Shown: in pieces, positions 20,298 through 27,719 of the stretch
How the letters are laid out: each line of letters opens with the position of its first letter
Position numbering within the stretch: position 1 is the first letter of the stretch
Position numbers and translations under genes: made by a program
Assembly (NCBI GenBank): GCA_023255165.1
Contig: JALRJD010000328.1
Span: 1-32,400, forward strand
Reading direction: 5' to 3'
Source of the DNA: Porticoccaceae bacterium
GTDB lineage: Bacteria > Pseudomonadota > Gammaproteobacteria > Pseudomonadales > Porticoccaceae
DNA length: 32,400 bases
Notes under the pieces: model-generated
What the model saw: the letters and a program-made list of their open reading frames with translations, nothing else
Told to the model about the DNA's origin: nothing
Databases searched by the model: none

Positions 20298-21343
20298 GTG
20301 CTGACATCCACAACCTGGCCGCTGCCGCCGAGCCCCTCACTGAGCGAGGGTCGCGGCGCGCTGAGCACATCGAGTTTTTCCAGGGTCAGACCAAAGCGCT
20401 GCAGTTCATACTCCAGCTCGCTGGCAGCTGATCGTGCGCGCTGAGCCACATCCCCGTAGGGAGCCCACAGTATCATTTCAATGTTGGCGGCGGATTTTAA
20501 GGTTGTTTTTAACCATAGCTCGCCGAGGTTGGGGGTCTCTGTGTGCAAGTTGATAATCCACTCCTCACCAGCTTCCGCACCCTGGCGAGCGTCGTGATAG
20601 AGCTCTATTTCAACCGGGTTGGCATCCATAAACGGCAGTACAAAACTGTAGCTTAACTCCCGTGATTGCTGCGCCTGTATGCTCTCAAGCTGTTTGCTCT
20701 CAACCTCGTCAATGGCGCTTTCGAGTTCGGCCACCGCCGCGCTCTGGGGCGGCATACTGCGCAGCAAAATACGCAACAGTTGCTTGATATCCGGCGCTCT
20801 GCCAGGGATGCCCGCGGCAATGAGGTTTTCACCAAACAGTCCTGATTGGGTCAGGCCGCGCTTGACCCCCTCGGGCGATAGTCGCGCCATGGAGAGCAGC
20901 AGGTTGGCACGCAACTGCTGATCGGCACCACTGAGCTGGGCAACAACCGCGTCGAGACCACCGGGCTTAAACAGGTTGGCCAACACCGAGGGTTGGTCGG
21001 GGCGGTGGATCAAACTTAGCAGTCGTGGGGACAGCGTTGGTGCCGCTGCGCCGCGGGTCGGGCGTGCGACAGGAACCAGTGCTCGGCCAAAGATACTCAG
21101 CTCAACCTTGAAGTCGAGCTTGTCGCCGGCATTGAAGCGACCGCTGCCGGGCCAGTCGAGTTCTTTGTTATTGATTACCAGCTTGAGCAGATCGCCACGG
21201 GCGGCGAGAACCCCCTGAACGATTTGGCCATCTTTGAGGCCGAGATCTTTGGCCGCTTGCTGGGTGAGTTGAATCGAGGCCGAGCCTTCGAGAAAAATGG
21301 GCGTTGGGCGGGCGGTAAAATTAATCAGCTCTGGACCTAACAC
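20294..21343 (-). CDS. fliK: Flagellar hook-length control protein (FliK-like)
   Basis: 349 aa from a GTG start (AGG 8 bases upstream; an in-frame TAG at 21370-21368 rules out a much longer form). The N-terminal ~110 residues form a beta-rich domain (IQLTQQAAKDLGLKDGQIVQGVLAARGDLLKLVINNKEL). The C-terminal ~110 residues match the FliK hook-length domain: PFMDANPVEIELYHD, TETPNLGELWLKTTLKSAANIEMILWAPYGDVAQRARSAASELEYELQRFGLTLEKLDVL. It is secreted as a molecular ruler and triggers the FlhB switch. A 944-aa hook subunit is in the same cluster. Gram-negative polar flagellates often have another fliK near fliEFGHIJ, so this may be a second copy. Confidence 0.82.
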   Translation of the reverse strand: MLGPELINFTARPTPIFLEGSASIQLTQQAAKDLGLKDGQIVQGVLAARGDLLKLVINNKELDWPGSGRFNAGDKLDFKVELSIFGRALVPVARPTRGAAAPTLSPRLLSLIHRPDQPSVLANLFKPGGLDAVVAQLSGADQQLRANLLLSMARLSPEGVKRGLTQSGLFGENLIAAGIPGRAPDIKQLLRILLRSMPPQSAAVAELESAIDEVESKQLESIQAQQSRELSYSFVLPFMDANPVEIELYHDARQGAEAGEEWIINLHTETPNLGELWLKTTLKSAANIEMILWAPYGDVAQRARSAASELEYELQRFGLTLEKLDVLSAPRPSLSEGLGGSGQVVDVST

Positions 21344-21374
21344 CCTGGTTACCTGCTCTCTGTCTGTCTAGCCC

Positions 21375-21827
21375 CTAAGGGAATTTAACCCAGCTCTGGC
21401 GCTCGTCGCGACGTGACTGCTTTTTATCGGTCTGCTCAACAAACACCACGTTGTGGATATCGTTGGCGCCCGGAAGGCGAAGTCGCTTGTTGGCGTACAT
21501 CCAGTTGGGGTTGCTGCGTTTAAAGGCATGGGGGTTGGCCTTGACCAGTGCCTGGCGCAGGATCGATTTTTTCACCGGCATATTGGGCATCATGCGCTTT
21601 AAAATCATATCCACGGTATCGCCGGGGCGCGTGGTGTAATAGCCGTCTTCACTTTTATTGGCCGCCAGTTTTGACTGCGTGCGCTGCACATCTTTAACCA
21701 GCTGCGCCAGGGCGCGCTCGGCATTTTCCGAAGCCAGCGCAGAGCCATTGCCACACAGGCAGAAAACCAGCGCGACCAGCGACCAACCACCGGCACCCGA
21801 AATTCGATGTAACCCTAAATTGCGCAT
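21375..21827 (-). CDS. Exported LysM / FimV-N-like protein
   Basis: 150 aa. There is a signal peptide up to about residue 32 (WSLVALVFCLCGNGSALA). Residues about 63-120 look like the LysM-type peptidoglycan-binding segment seen at the N-terminus of FimV/HubP: YYTTRPGDTVDMILKRMMPN, LVKANPHAFKRSNPNWMYANKRLRLPG. The tail is charged (TDKKQSRRDERQSW). It lies 21 bases after flgT and 31 before fliK in one operon, so a periplasmic, cell-wall-linked role in basal-body or H-ring assembly is plausible. I do not recognise a named flagellar gene. The LysM call is by eye. Confidence 0.7.
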   Translation of the reverse strand: MRNLGLHRISGAGGWSLVALVFCLCGNGSALASENAERALAQLVKDVQRTQSKLAANKSEDGYYTTRPGDTVDMILKRMMPNMPVKKSILRQALVKANPHAFKRSNPNWMYANKRLRLPGANDIHNVVFVEQTDKKQSRRDERQSWVKFP

Positions 21828-21848
21828 AGCACTTTCCCCTGTCCTGAC

Positions 21849-23150
21849 TTAAAAATGGATTGCCACATAATGTGAAAAATTGTTGGTTGCCCGGCTGATG
21901 GCGCCAATATCGCCACCCTGGCCGCCGGCGATTGCCACCAGTGTCGCCGAATACGGGCTTACCTCTTGCACCTCGGCAAGCACCAGCTTGTCGATATCAT
22001 CGAGACTGGCTCCCTGCCCGGTAATCTGCGGCGTGCGGCTAAGCAAAAACTGATCCCCGGGCTGCACACCGGCGCGGGTTCCAGCATTAATTCTAATCTG
22101 CCCTGACTCGCCATGTACATCGCTCATATTACCGCTGGAGCGCATAGGCTCGCTGCCGGAGCGTGCATGGTAACCGCCGGAGCGAACATGATAATAATGC
22201 GGCGCACACTGCAAGGTCGTATCCAGCTGCGCGACAAACTCCCTGGCGATTACCGCCCACTGGCTGATAAAGTTTGGCGGCAGTTGCGACTTGTCGTATC
22301 CCCGCGGCAGCCTCGGGTATTCAATCTGCCCACGCTGGGTCAACATCACCTTGCCCAACTGCGGGTCGACAAGGCGCAATTCATAACCCAGCAGTTGCGC
22401 CGGCCAGGGCTGTCGGTCGGCCAGCGGTGCAATTTTGGAGCTGGTCCAGGACAGCGCATCGGCGCTGCGCTGACTGAGATAGTCCTGCGCACCCTTGATA
22501 CTGCGGGTAAATTCTTGCCGCGCCTCACGCAGCGCAATCTGAATCTCCCAGGGTGGACGGCTGTTGCCACTGGCGGACATGGCGCGATGGTAACCACTGG
22601 CAAAGTGCTGGCGCGGCGTGGCGGTCCAGGTTTCACTGCTGGTCAGCGCGGCACTGATATAGCGCTGCGACAATATCGCAACTTCACTTAAATAATGATC
22701 ACCAAGACGCGGGTTGCTATCGCCATAGGACACACTGACCAGCGCCTCGCGGCGCAGACCGGGACGTGCCATCGGGCATTCGCTAGCCGCCATGCTCGCT
22801 TCAAGGCTGGCGCTGCTCATACCCGCCTCTTCCAGATAAGAGAGTACTCGCACACCGCGCACCTGGGAGTGGCTGGTCACGATCGAAGATTCGTGCAGCA
22901 CACCCAACTCATCAATATAGGCGCTGCTGGCCAGCTTTAAATCCGCACCCAAACTAAGGTCGATCAACGCCTGTTTGATCGACTCAAGACGACGGTCCGC
23001 ATCCGGGACAGCGCGATCGAAGGCGCCTAATTCATCAGCAGCTTGGCCAGCAGCAGGGTCAGCAGCCTGCGGGCCTGCGCAAAACAGCAGCGCAAGCAGC
23101 ACCCACTGGCGAGCGATCGACGCGGGGGATATGAATAAGCACTTGCTCAC
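21849..23150 (-). CDS. flgT: H-ring protein FlgT-like
   Basis: 433 aa from GTG 23150. A signal peptide (RQWVLLALLFCAGPQAADP) is followed by DRRLESIKQALIDLSLGADLKLASSAY and VVTSHSQVRG-like text (IVTSHSQVRGVRVLSYLEEAG), as in the FlgT N-terminal domain. The C-terminal domain, INAGTRAGVQPGDQFLLSRTP...KLVLAEVQEVSPYSATLVAI, fits the FlgT C-terminal barrel. FlgT forms the H ring around the LP rings in Vibrio and helps hold the stator proteins MotX/PomB. A 7-residue repeat interrupts the linker before the C-terminal domain (YHVRSGG/YHARSGS/EPMRSSG). The match is weaker than for the core genes, but the position next to flgP supports it. Confidence 0.8.
   Translation of the reverse strand: MSKCLFISPASIARQWVLLALLFCAGPQAADPAAGQAADELGAFDRAVPDADRRLESIKQALIDLSLGADLKLASSAYIDELGVLHESSIVTSHSQVRGVRVLSYLEEAGMSSASLEASMAASECPMARPGLRREALVSVSYGDSNPRLGDHYLSEVAILSQRYISAALTSSETWTATPRQHFASGYHRAMSASGNSRPPWEIQIALREARQEFTRSIKGAQDYLSQRSADALSWTSSKIAPLADRQPWPAQLLGYELRLVDPQLGKVMLTQRGQIEYPRLPRGYDKSQLPPNFISQWAVIAREFVAQLDTTLQCAPHYYHVRSGGYHARSGSEPMRSSGNMSDVHGESGQIRINAGTRAGVQPGDQFLLSRTPQITGQGASLDDIDKLVLAEVQEVSPYSATLVAIAGGQGGDIGAISRATNNFSHYVAIHF
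22132..22194. repeat. In-frame 21-bp tandem repeat inside flgT
   Basis: Three units of about CCGC(C/T)GGAGCGNNCATG(G/A)TAA: 22132-22152, 22153-22173 and 22174-22194. On the minus strand they encode YHVRSGG, YHARSGS and EPMRSSG. The period is a multiple of three, so the frame is kept. The array lies in a linker of the FlgT-like protein. Confidence 0.75.
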
Positions 23151-23176
23151 GGCTTTAACTCTGTCACCGACAAGTG

Positions 23177-23653
23177 TCAGGCGCCGGGACGGCTGGTCAT
23201 CTGCTCCAGATAGAGCGTGCGCAAATCCCGGACAATATCGCGATCGAGGGACATGGTGACTTCATAGGTGTCCTCTCCCACCGGCGTGATGCTGACCAGA
23301 TGGGCACCGTAGATCACACCCTGCACGCGGGCGCGGAAGGTATCGTTTTCAACTACCAGTTGGCCAACCGTGGTGTTGGCATCCAGATACTGGCCATAGA
23401 CCTGCTCCATCAATGATCTGTAGGCATCCAGTTTTGACGCCCGGATCGACAGCAGTCGCTGTTGCGCGGGATTGTCGTGGGGCTGCACGCTGATTACCGC
23501 ATAACCAGTGGCGAGAATATTGCCCTTTTCGCTAACCAGCGTCTCGACCACGGCGGCGTTATATTCGTCCATGGTCAGTGAGCAGCTTGCCAACAGCGTA
23601 ACGGCGGTTCCCAGAAGGGTGATTTTCAAACTTTTCAATAGCGGTGTTTTCAT
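23177..23653 (-). CDS. flgP: Outer-membrane lipoprotein FlgP (LPP20 family)
   Basis: 158 aa from ATG 23653 (AGGA 7 bases upstream). The track's start at 23731 adds 26 residues ahead of the lipoprotein signal and lies almost at the predicted transcript start. The lipobox is LASC (Cys24). The body fits FlgP: ILATGYAVISVQPHDNPAQQRLLSIRASKLDAYRSLMEQVYGQYLDANTTVGQLVVEND, then GVIYGAHLVSITPVGEDTYEVTMSLD. FlgP forms an outer-membrane-associated basal disk in Vibrio and Campylobacter. Its usual Vibrio partner FlgO is not found in the window. It is the first gene of flgP-flgT-lysM-fliK-fhlB, whose gaps are all under 35 bases. Confidence 0.88.
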   Translation of the reverse strand: MKTPLLKSLKITLLGTAVTLLASCSLTMDEYNAAVVETLVSEKGNILATGYAVISVQPHDNPAQQRLLSIRASKLDAYRSLMEQVYGQYLDANTTVGQLVVENDTFRARVQGVIYGAHLVSITPVGEDTYEVTMSLDRDIVRDLRTLYLEQMTSRPGA

Positions 23654-23753
23654 GATGAGTCCTGCTACGGTCGAATCAGTTAACTGCCGTCGGGTTAGGC
23701 TAACGGCGACCCAGCTCTGTCCGTGCTGCAAAGCTGAAGTCTCTGTGGTTTTA

Positions 23754-23780
23754 ACATCGACAGTTTGTGGCTGGTCTTTA
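23754..23780 (-). promoter_or_regulatory. sigma28 promoter for the flgP operon
   Basis: The minus strand reads TAAA (23780-23777), exactly 15 bases, then GTCGATGT (23761-23754). The same -10 octamer precedes flagellin 2. The predicted start is near 23747, giving a leader of about 95 nt. Confidence 0.7.
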
Positions 23781-23820
23781 GGCTTGAGCGCGGTTTATGT
23801 AGCCGGCTTTATTTTAGGTG

Positions 23821-23862
23821 CTTTTAGTTTCGGGCTTTTAGTTTCGGGCTTTTAGTTTCGGG
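23821..23862. repeat. Perfect 14-bp triple tandem repeat
   Basis: CTTTTAGTTTCGGG occurs three times without gap or mismatch (23821-23834, 23835-23848, 23849-23862). A decayed CTGTGAGTTACG follows. It lies between the divergent flgP and flhA promoters. Confidence 0.92.
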
Positions 23863-23968
23863 CTGTGAGTTACGCAGTTTAGGTCAACAGCTCTATGTCG
23901 CCAACGTGTTGCAAAAGTGCGGCGTCACCGAGAATCACCTGCAATCCATTTTCATTTTCGCAAATTCT

Positions 23969-23985
23969 CTGGCACAGATATTGCT
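23969..23985 (+). promoter_or_regulatory. sigma54 promoter of the flhA operon
   Basis: CTGGCACAGATATTGCT: GG (23971-23972) and GC (23983-23984) are 10 bases apart, with a full TGGCAC and TTGCT. The predicted start is near 23996, about 60 nt before flhA. Confidence 0.85.
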
Positions 23986-24056
23986 ATCTCTGGATATGAA
24001 AAGAATTTTCAGCCATCGCTGAATTTTAACTTGTTGTTTTTAATGGGCTTTATTTA

Positions 24057-26162
24057 ATGGCTAGTGCAATACTGTCAAACATACGACAGGATATGTCGAA
24101 AATCGAACTGTCTACACTGGGTGTTCCGGCGCTGGTCTTGCTGATTATTTCGATGTTGATCCTGCCGCTGCCATCATTTCTGCTCGATTTTTTGTTTACC
24201 TTTAATATTATTATCGGCCTGGTGATCATTATGGTCGCCATCAACAGTTCCAAGCCCCTCGACTTTTCATCCTTTCCCTCGATTCTGCTACTCGCCACCA
24301 TGTTGCGGCTCGGCCTCAATGTCGCCTCGACGCGGCTGGTGCTGGTAAAAGGTCACGAAGGCCCGGATGCAGCGGGCAAGGTTATTGAGGCGTTTGGCGA
24401 ATTTGTTATCGCCGGCAACTATCTGGTCGGTTTTATTATCTTCTCGATTTTGATGATTATTAATTTTATCGTTGTCACCAAAGGTGCCGGACGGGTTTCG
24501 GAGGTGATCGCACGCTTTACTCTGGATGCAATGCCGGGCAAGCAGATGGCGATTGATGCCGATTTGAACGCCGGTGTTATCGATCAGGAGACCGCCAAGC
24601 GGCGGCGTGAGGAGATTTCCCAGGAATCGGACTTCTTTGGCTCGATGGACGGTGCTTCGAAATTTGTTCGCGGTGACGCCATCGCAGGTCTGTTGATTTT
24701 GATTATCAATATTGTCGGCGGTCTGATTATCGGTATCGGCCAGCACGATATGAGCTTCTCCGACGCCGGCCGCATCTATGTTCTGCTGACCATTGGTGAT
24801 GGTCTGGTGGCACAGATCCCGTCACTGCTGTTATCTCTGGCCACCGCAATTATTGTGACCAGGGTAACCACCTCCGAGTCGATGTCTGAACAGGCCAAAA
24901 GCCAGCTCAACAACCCGATGGCCTTTTTTGTCGCGGCGGGCATTTTGATGCTGCTCGGGCTGGTTCCAGGCATGCCGCACCTGATGTTTTTGGGGCTTGG
25001 CGCCGGCGCTGCAGTGCTCGGTTATTTTCTCGCTCAGGCCAAACAGGCCTACGAGGTCAACGCAACTCTGGAAACCGCCTCCACGGAAACCGAAAAAGCC
25101 AACAAGGAAGAGCTCGGTTGGGATGATGTGGACCAGGTTGATCTGGTCGGTCTGGATATTGGCTACGGGCTGATCCCGCTGGTCAATCCGGATGCCGGCG
25201 GTCAGCTGTTATCGCGGGTTAAAGGGGTGCGCAAAAAACTCTCGGCGGAGCTGGGTTTTTTAATTCAGCCGATTCGCATCCGCGACAATCTCGACCTGGC
25301 CCCGGATGTCTACCATATCGTGATGAACGGCGTGGTGCGCGGCAAAGGCGAAATCAAAGTCGGCCGCGAGATGGCGATCAATCCCGGTCAGGTGCATGGC
25401 CAGTTGGAAGGAACCGCCACCAAAGAGCCCGCCTTTGGTCTCGATGCCGTGTGGATCGACCCCAGCCAGCGCGACTACGCACGCACCCTCGGCTACACCG
25501 TGGTCGATTCGGCCACCGCAATCGCAACCCATCTCAACACATTGCTGCGCGGCAACTCCTCGGAACTGCTCAGCCATGATGAAACCCAACAGCTACTCGA
25601 CAAGGTTGCGGCGCGCGCGCCAAAGCTGGTAGAAGATCTGGTGCCGGACAAACTGCCACTGGCAACCATCACCAAAGTGCTGCAAAACATTCTCGATGAA
25701 TCGGTTTCGGTTCGCGATATGCGCACCATTATTGAGGTGCTCTCCACCGAGAGCGCACACACTCAGGATGCCGATGCCCTGACCGCCGCGGTGCGGCCAC
25801 GACTCGGGCGGATGATTGTGCAGGGGCTGGTTGAAATTAATGACAACCTGCCGGTGATCACCCTCGAGCCCTCGCTGGAACAGATGCTGCACAACGTGCT
25901 GCAGCAGAGCAGCAGCAATCAGGGTTTGATTATTGAACCGAAACTGGCGGAAGGACTGTTTAAAGCGCTGGCTGAAAATACCCAACAAGTTGAAAACCAG
26001 GGGCTGCCCGCGGTGCTGGTGGTATCGCCCGGCATTCGTCCCTGGCTGTCAAAAATCATTCGTCACCGACTCAGCGATCTGACGGTTCTCTCTTATAGCG
26101 AGATTCCCGAAGACCAGGCTGTGAAAGTGGTGGCAACTGTTAATGTCGATGAAGAAAATTAA
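24057..26162 (+). CDS. flhA: Flagellar export gate protein FlhA
   Basis: 701 aa. The N-terminal membrane half (to about residue 330) includes the conserved LRLGLNVASTRLVL, GNYLVGFIIFSILMIINFIVVTKGAGRVSEVIARFTLDAMPGKQMAIDADLNAG and RRREEISQESDFFGSMDGASKFVRGDAIAG. The soluble C-terminal domain docks chaperone-substrate complexes and includes LGYTVVDSATAIATHLNTLLR. Length is normal. The ATG at 24057 has a poor Shine-Dalgarno; ATG 24093 is an alternative. It is the first gene of flhA-flhF, with a 17-bp gap. Confidence 0.98.
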   Translation: MASAILSNIRQDMSKIELSTLGVPALVLLIISMLILPLPSFLLDFLFTFNIIIGLVIIMVAINSSKPLDFSSFPSILLLATMLRLGLNVASTRLVLVKGHEGPDAAGKVIEAFGEFVIAGNYLVGFIIFSILMIINFIVVTKGAGRVSEVIARFTLDAMPGKQMAIDADLNAGVIDQETAKRRREEISQESDFFGSMDGASKFVRGDAIAGLLILIINIVGGLIIGIGQHDMSFSDAGRIYVLLTIGDGLVAQIPSLLLSLATAIIVTRVTTSESMSEQAKSQLNNPMAFFVAAGILMLLGLVPGMPHLMFLGLGAGAAVLGYFLAQAKQAYEVNATLETASTETEKANKEELGWDDVDQVDLVGLDIGYGLIPLVNPDAGGQLLSRVKGVRKKLSAELGFLIQPIRIRDNLDLAPDVYHIVMNGVVRGKGEIKVGREMAINPGQVHGQLEGTATKEPAFGLDAVWIDPSQRDYARTLGYTVVDSATAIATHLNTLLRGNSSELLSHDETQQLLDKVAARAPKLVEDLVPDKLPLATITKVLQNILDESVSVRDMRTIIEVLSTESAHTQDADALTAAVRPRLGRMIVQGLVEINDNLPVITLEPSLEQMLHNVLQQSSSNQGLIIEPKLAEGLFKALAENTQQVENQGLPAVLVVSPGIRPWLSKIIRHRLSDLTVLSYSEIPEDQAVKVVATVNVDEEN

Positions 26163-26179
26163 TACAAGGTAATTGAACG

Positions 26180-27505
26180 ATGGAACTACAACGCATTCTG
26201 GCCCGAGACACCCGCAGCGCAATGGAAAAAGTGCTCAACCTCTATGGTGAAGACGCGATGATTGTCGCCAACAACAAAGTCAAAGGTCAGACTGAAATTA
26301 TTGTCGCAATCGATCTGGTATCCGAGGTGAAAGCGGCACTCAGCAAAGCGCCGGAACAGGCGGCCATTGTTCACAAAACGATCAATCACGACATCAGCAG
26401 CTTTGGCTCGCTGATCGAAGCGCAAATATCCGGCCAGGCCGGAGCGCCAGCGCAGGATGCTGTTGAAGACAGTGCCACAGACAGCGCAATGACGTTTGGC
26501 ACCGCCTTTCAACCCGTCAGCGAAATCATTAGCGCTCCGCCGAAGCCCGCGCGAGATCCATTGATTGAGACCCCTCTGGAGCAGGTCAGCCAGGCTCTGA
26601 ATGGCGAAAACTACAAAGAGGCCGCCGACCGCGAATACTTAAAAGCCCGCGAGATTGTCGATCTGGTGAAACAGGAGCTGAGCCTGATGCGCAGCGAATT
26701 TAAACTGGCACAACAAAAAGATTCCTGGAGCGGCACCCTGGCGGTTGCCGAAGAGATGCGCCCGCTGGTTGAAGCATTTAATGAAACCGGTATGCCTCTG
26801 GGTCTGCGCGAATCGGTGATTGAAGTGATCAACCAGAGTACTTCAATGAGTGAGGCCATCGCGGAAATCAACTCTGCGATTGGCGATGAGATCGAATCTG
26901 TCGATCTGCTCGATAACCTGCACGGCGTGCATATTATTGCCGGCAGTTCCGGATCTGGTAAAACCCTGATGGCCGGCCGTTTGGCGAAACAGATGGCGCA
27001 AAAGTACGGCGAGGACCAGGTGGCACTGATCAGCTTTAACGATGCCCGCATCGGCGCCTGGGCCCAGACACAATTAATTGGCTCACAGGCCGGAGTAGAG
27101 ACCTTTCGCGCCAGTTCGATCGACATGCTGATGCAGCTGGTCGCCGAAATCGGCGAACGCAAATTGGTACTGATTGACACCTCCGGCGTCGATATCGAAA
27201 GCCATATCAACCAACTCGGCAGCGTGCTGCCCGAGGCGCAAAAACATCTGGTGGTGGCGGCGGATGCATCGGAAGCGTCGGCAAAACGACAGTTGAAAAG
27301 TGATGGCGTGCAGTGGGATTCGGTGATGCTTTCGCGCTTCGAAGGTGATGTTCATCCCTGGGCGGTTATCTATCTGTTATTAAGTAATCCGGTGCCACTG
27401 TCAGTGGCTGCGATGCATCCAACCATTGCCGACAGCGCGACCCCGCTGGACGGATTTAGACTGGCGGAGCAGGCTCTTTCGCAACTGCCTCTGCGCTTCG
27501 TTTAA
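26180..27505 (+). CDS. flhF: Polar-flagellum SRP-type GTPase FlhF, divergent
   Basis: 441 aa. The N-terminal B domain starts MELQRILARDTRSAMEKVLNLYGEDAMIV (FlhF pattern), then a variable linker, then the NG domain. The P-loop is GSSGSGKT (255-262), and NDARIGA (287-293) stands where FlhF has DTYRIGA. DTSG (333-336) replaces DTAG. The guanine-specificity motif TKLDE is not found: the equivalent place reads SRFEGD (385-390). FlhF recruits the first flagellar ring proteins to the pole. With these changes nucleotide specificity or turnover may differ. Its place after flhA and the N-terminal sequence make the identification firm. Confidence 0.9.
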   Translation: MELQRILARDTRSAMEKVLNLYGEDAMIVANNKVKGQTEIIVAIDLVSEVKAALSKAPEQAAIVHKTINHDISSFGSLIEAQISGQAGAPAQDAVEDSATDSAMTFGTAFQPVSEIISAPPKPARDPLIETPLEQVSQALNGENYKEAADREYLKAREIVDLVKQELSLMRSEFKLAQQKDSWSGTLAVAEEMRPLVEAFNETGMPLGLRESVIEVINQSTSMSEAIAEINSAIGDEIESVDLLDNLHGVHIIAGSSGSGKTLMAGRLAKQMAQKYGEDQVALISFNDARIGAWAQTQLIGSQAGVETFRASSIDMLMQLVAEIGERKLVLIDTSGVDIESHINQLGSVLPEAQKHLVVAADASEASAKRQLKSDGVQWDSVMLSRFEGDVHPWAVIYLLLSNPVPLSVAAMHPTIADSATPLDGFRLAEQALSQLPLRFV

Positions 27506-27545
27506 GCGCGCATTTCGTTTGACTAGGTATGGGGGATAAACGAAA

Positions 27546-27665
27546 ATGGACGCTTCCAGCATAAAAAGAATAAATGTAGCTGCACAGCCATACCGGCAGC
27601 CTATTCAGCAAAGCACTTCAATATTTTCAGCACAGGGATCTTCAGTGCGCCAGGCGCGGCTTTAG
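27546..27665 (+). CDS. Possible 39-aa small ORF between flhF and flhG
   Basis: ATG 27546 to TAG 27663-27665, with GGGGGA about 9 bases upstream. The peptide starts MDASSIKRINVAAQPYRQPI and is polar and Gln/Ser rich. It matches no family I recognise. The only support is the ribosome-binding-like sequence and its position in the unusual 214-bp gap between flhF and flhG. Confidence 0.25.
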   Translation: MDASSIKRINVAAQPYRQPIQQSTSIFSAQGSSVRQARL

Positions 27666-27719
27666 ATTGCGCGTGTACAACCAATAGCATTAATTTCACA
27701 CGAGTTGAAATAAATAACT

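Larger units (their letters stand above)
23654..24056. other. Divergent regulatory region flgP / flhA
   Basis: About 400 bases with no convincing gene. It carries a sigma28-type promoter facing flgP, a 14-bp triple repeat and a sigma54-type promoter facing flhA. The plus-strand ORF 23508-23855 overlaps flgP and is a shadow. Confidence 0.75.

Noticed and set aside
23508-23855. Plus-strand ORF across the flgP start and its promoter
   Set aside because: It overlaps flgP, crosses its sigma28 site and translates the 14-bp repeat into low-complexity sequence.
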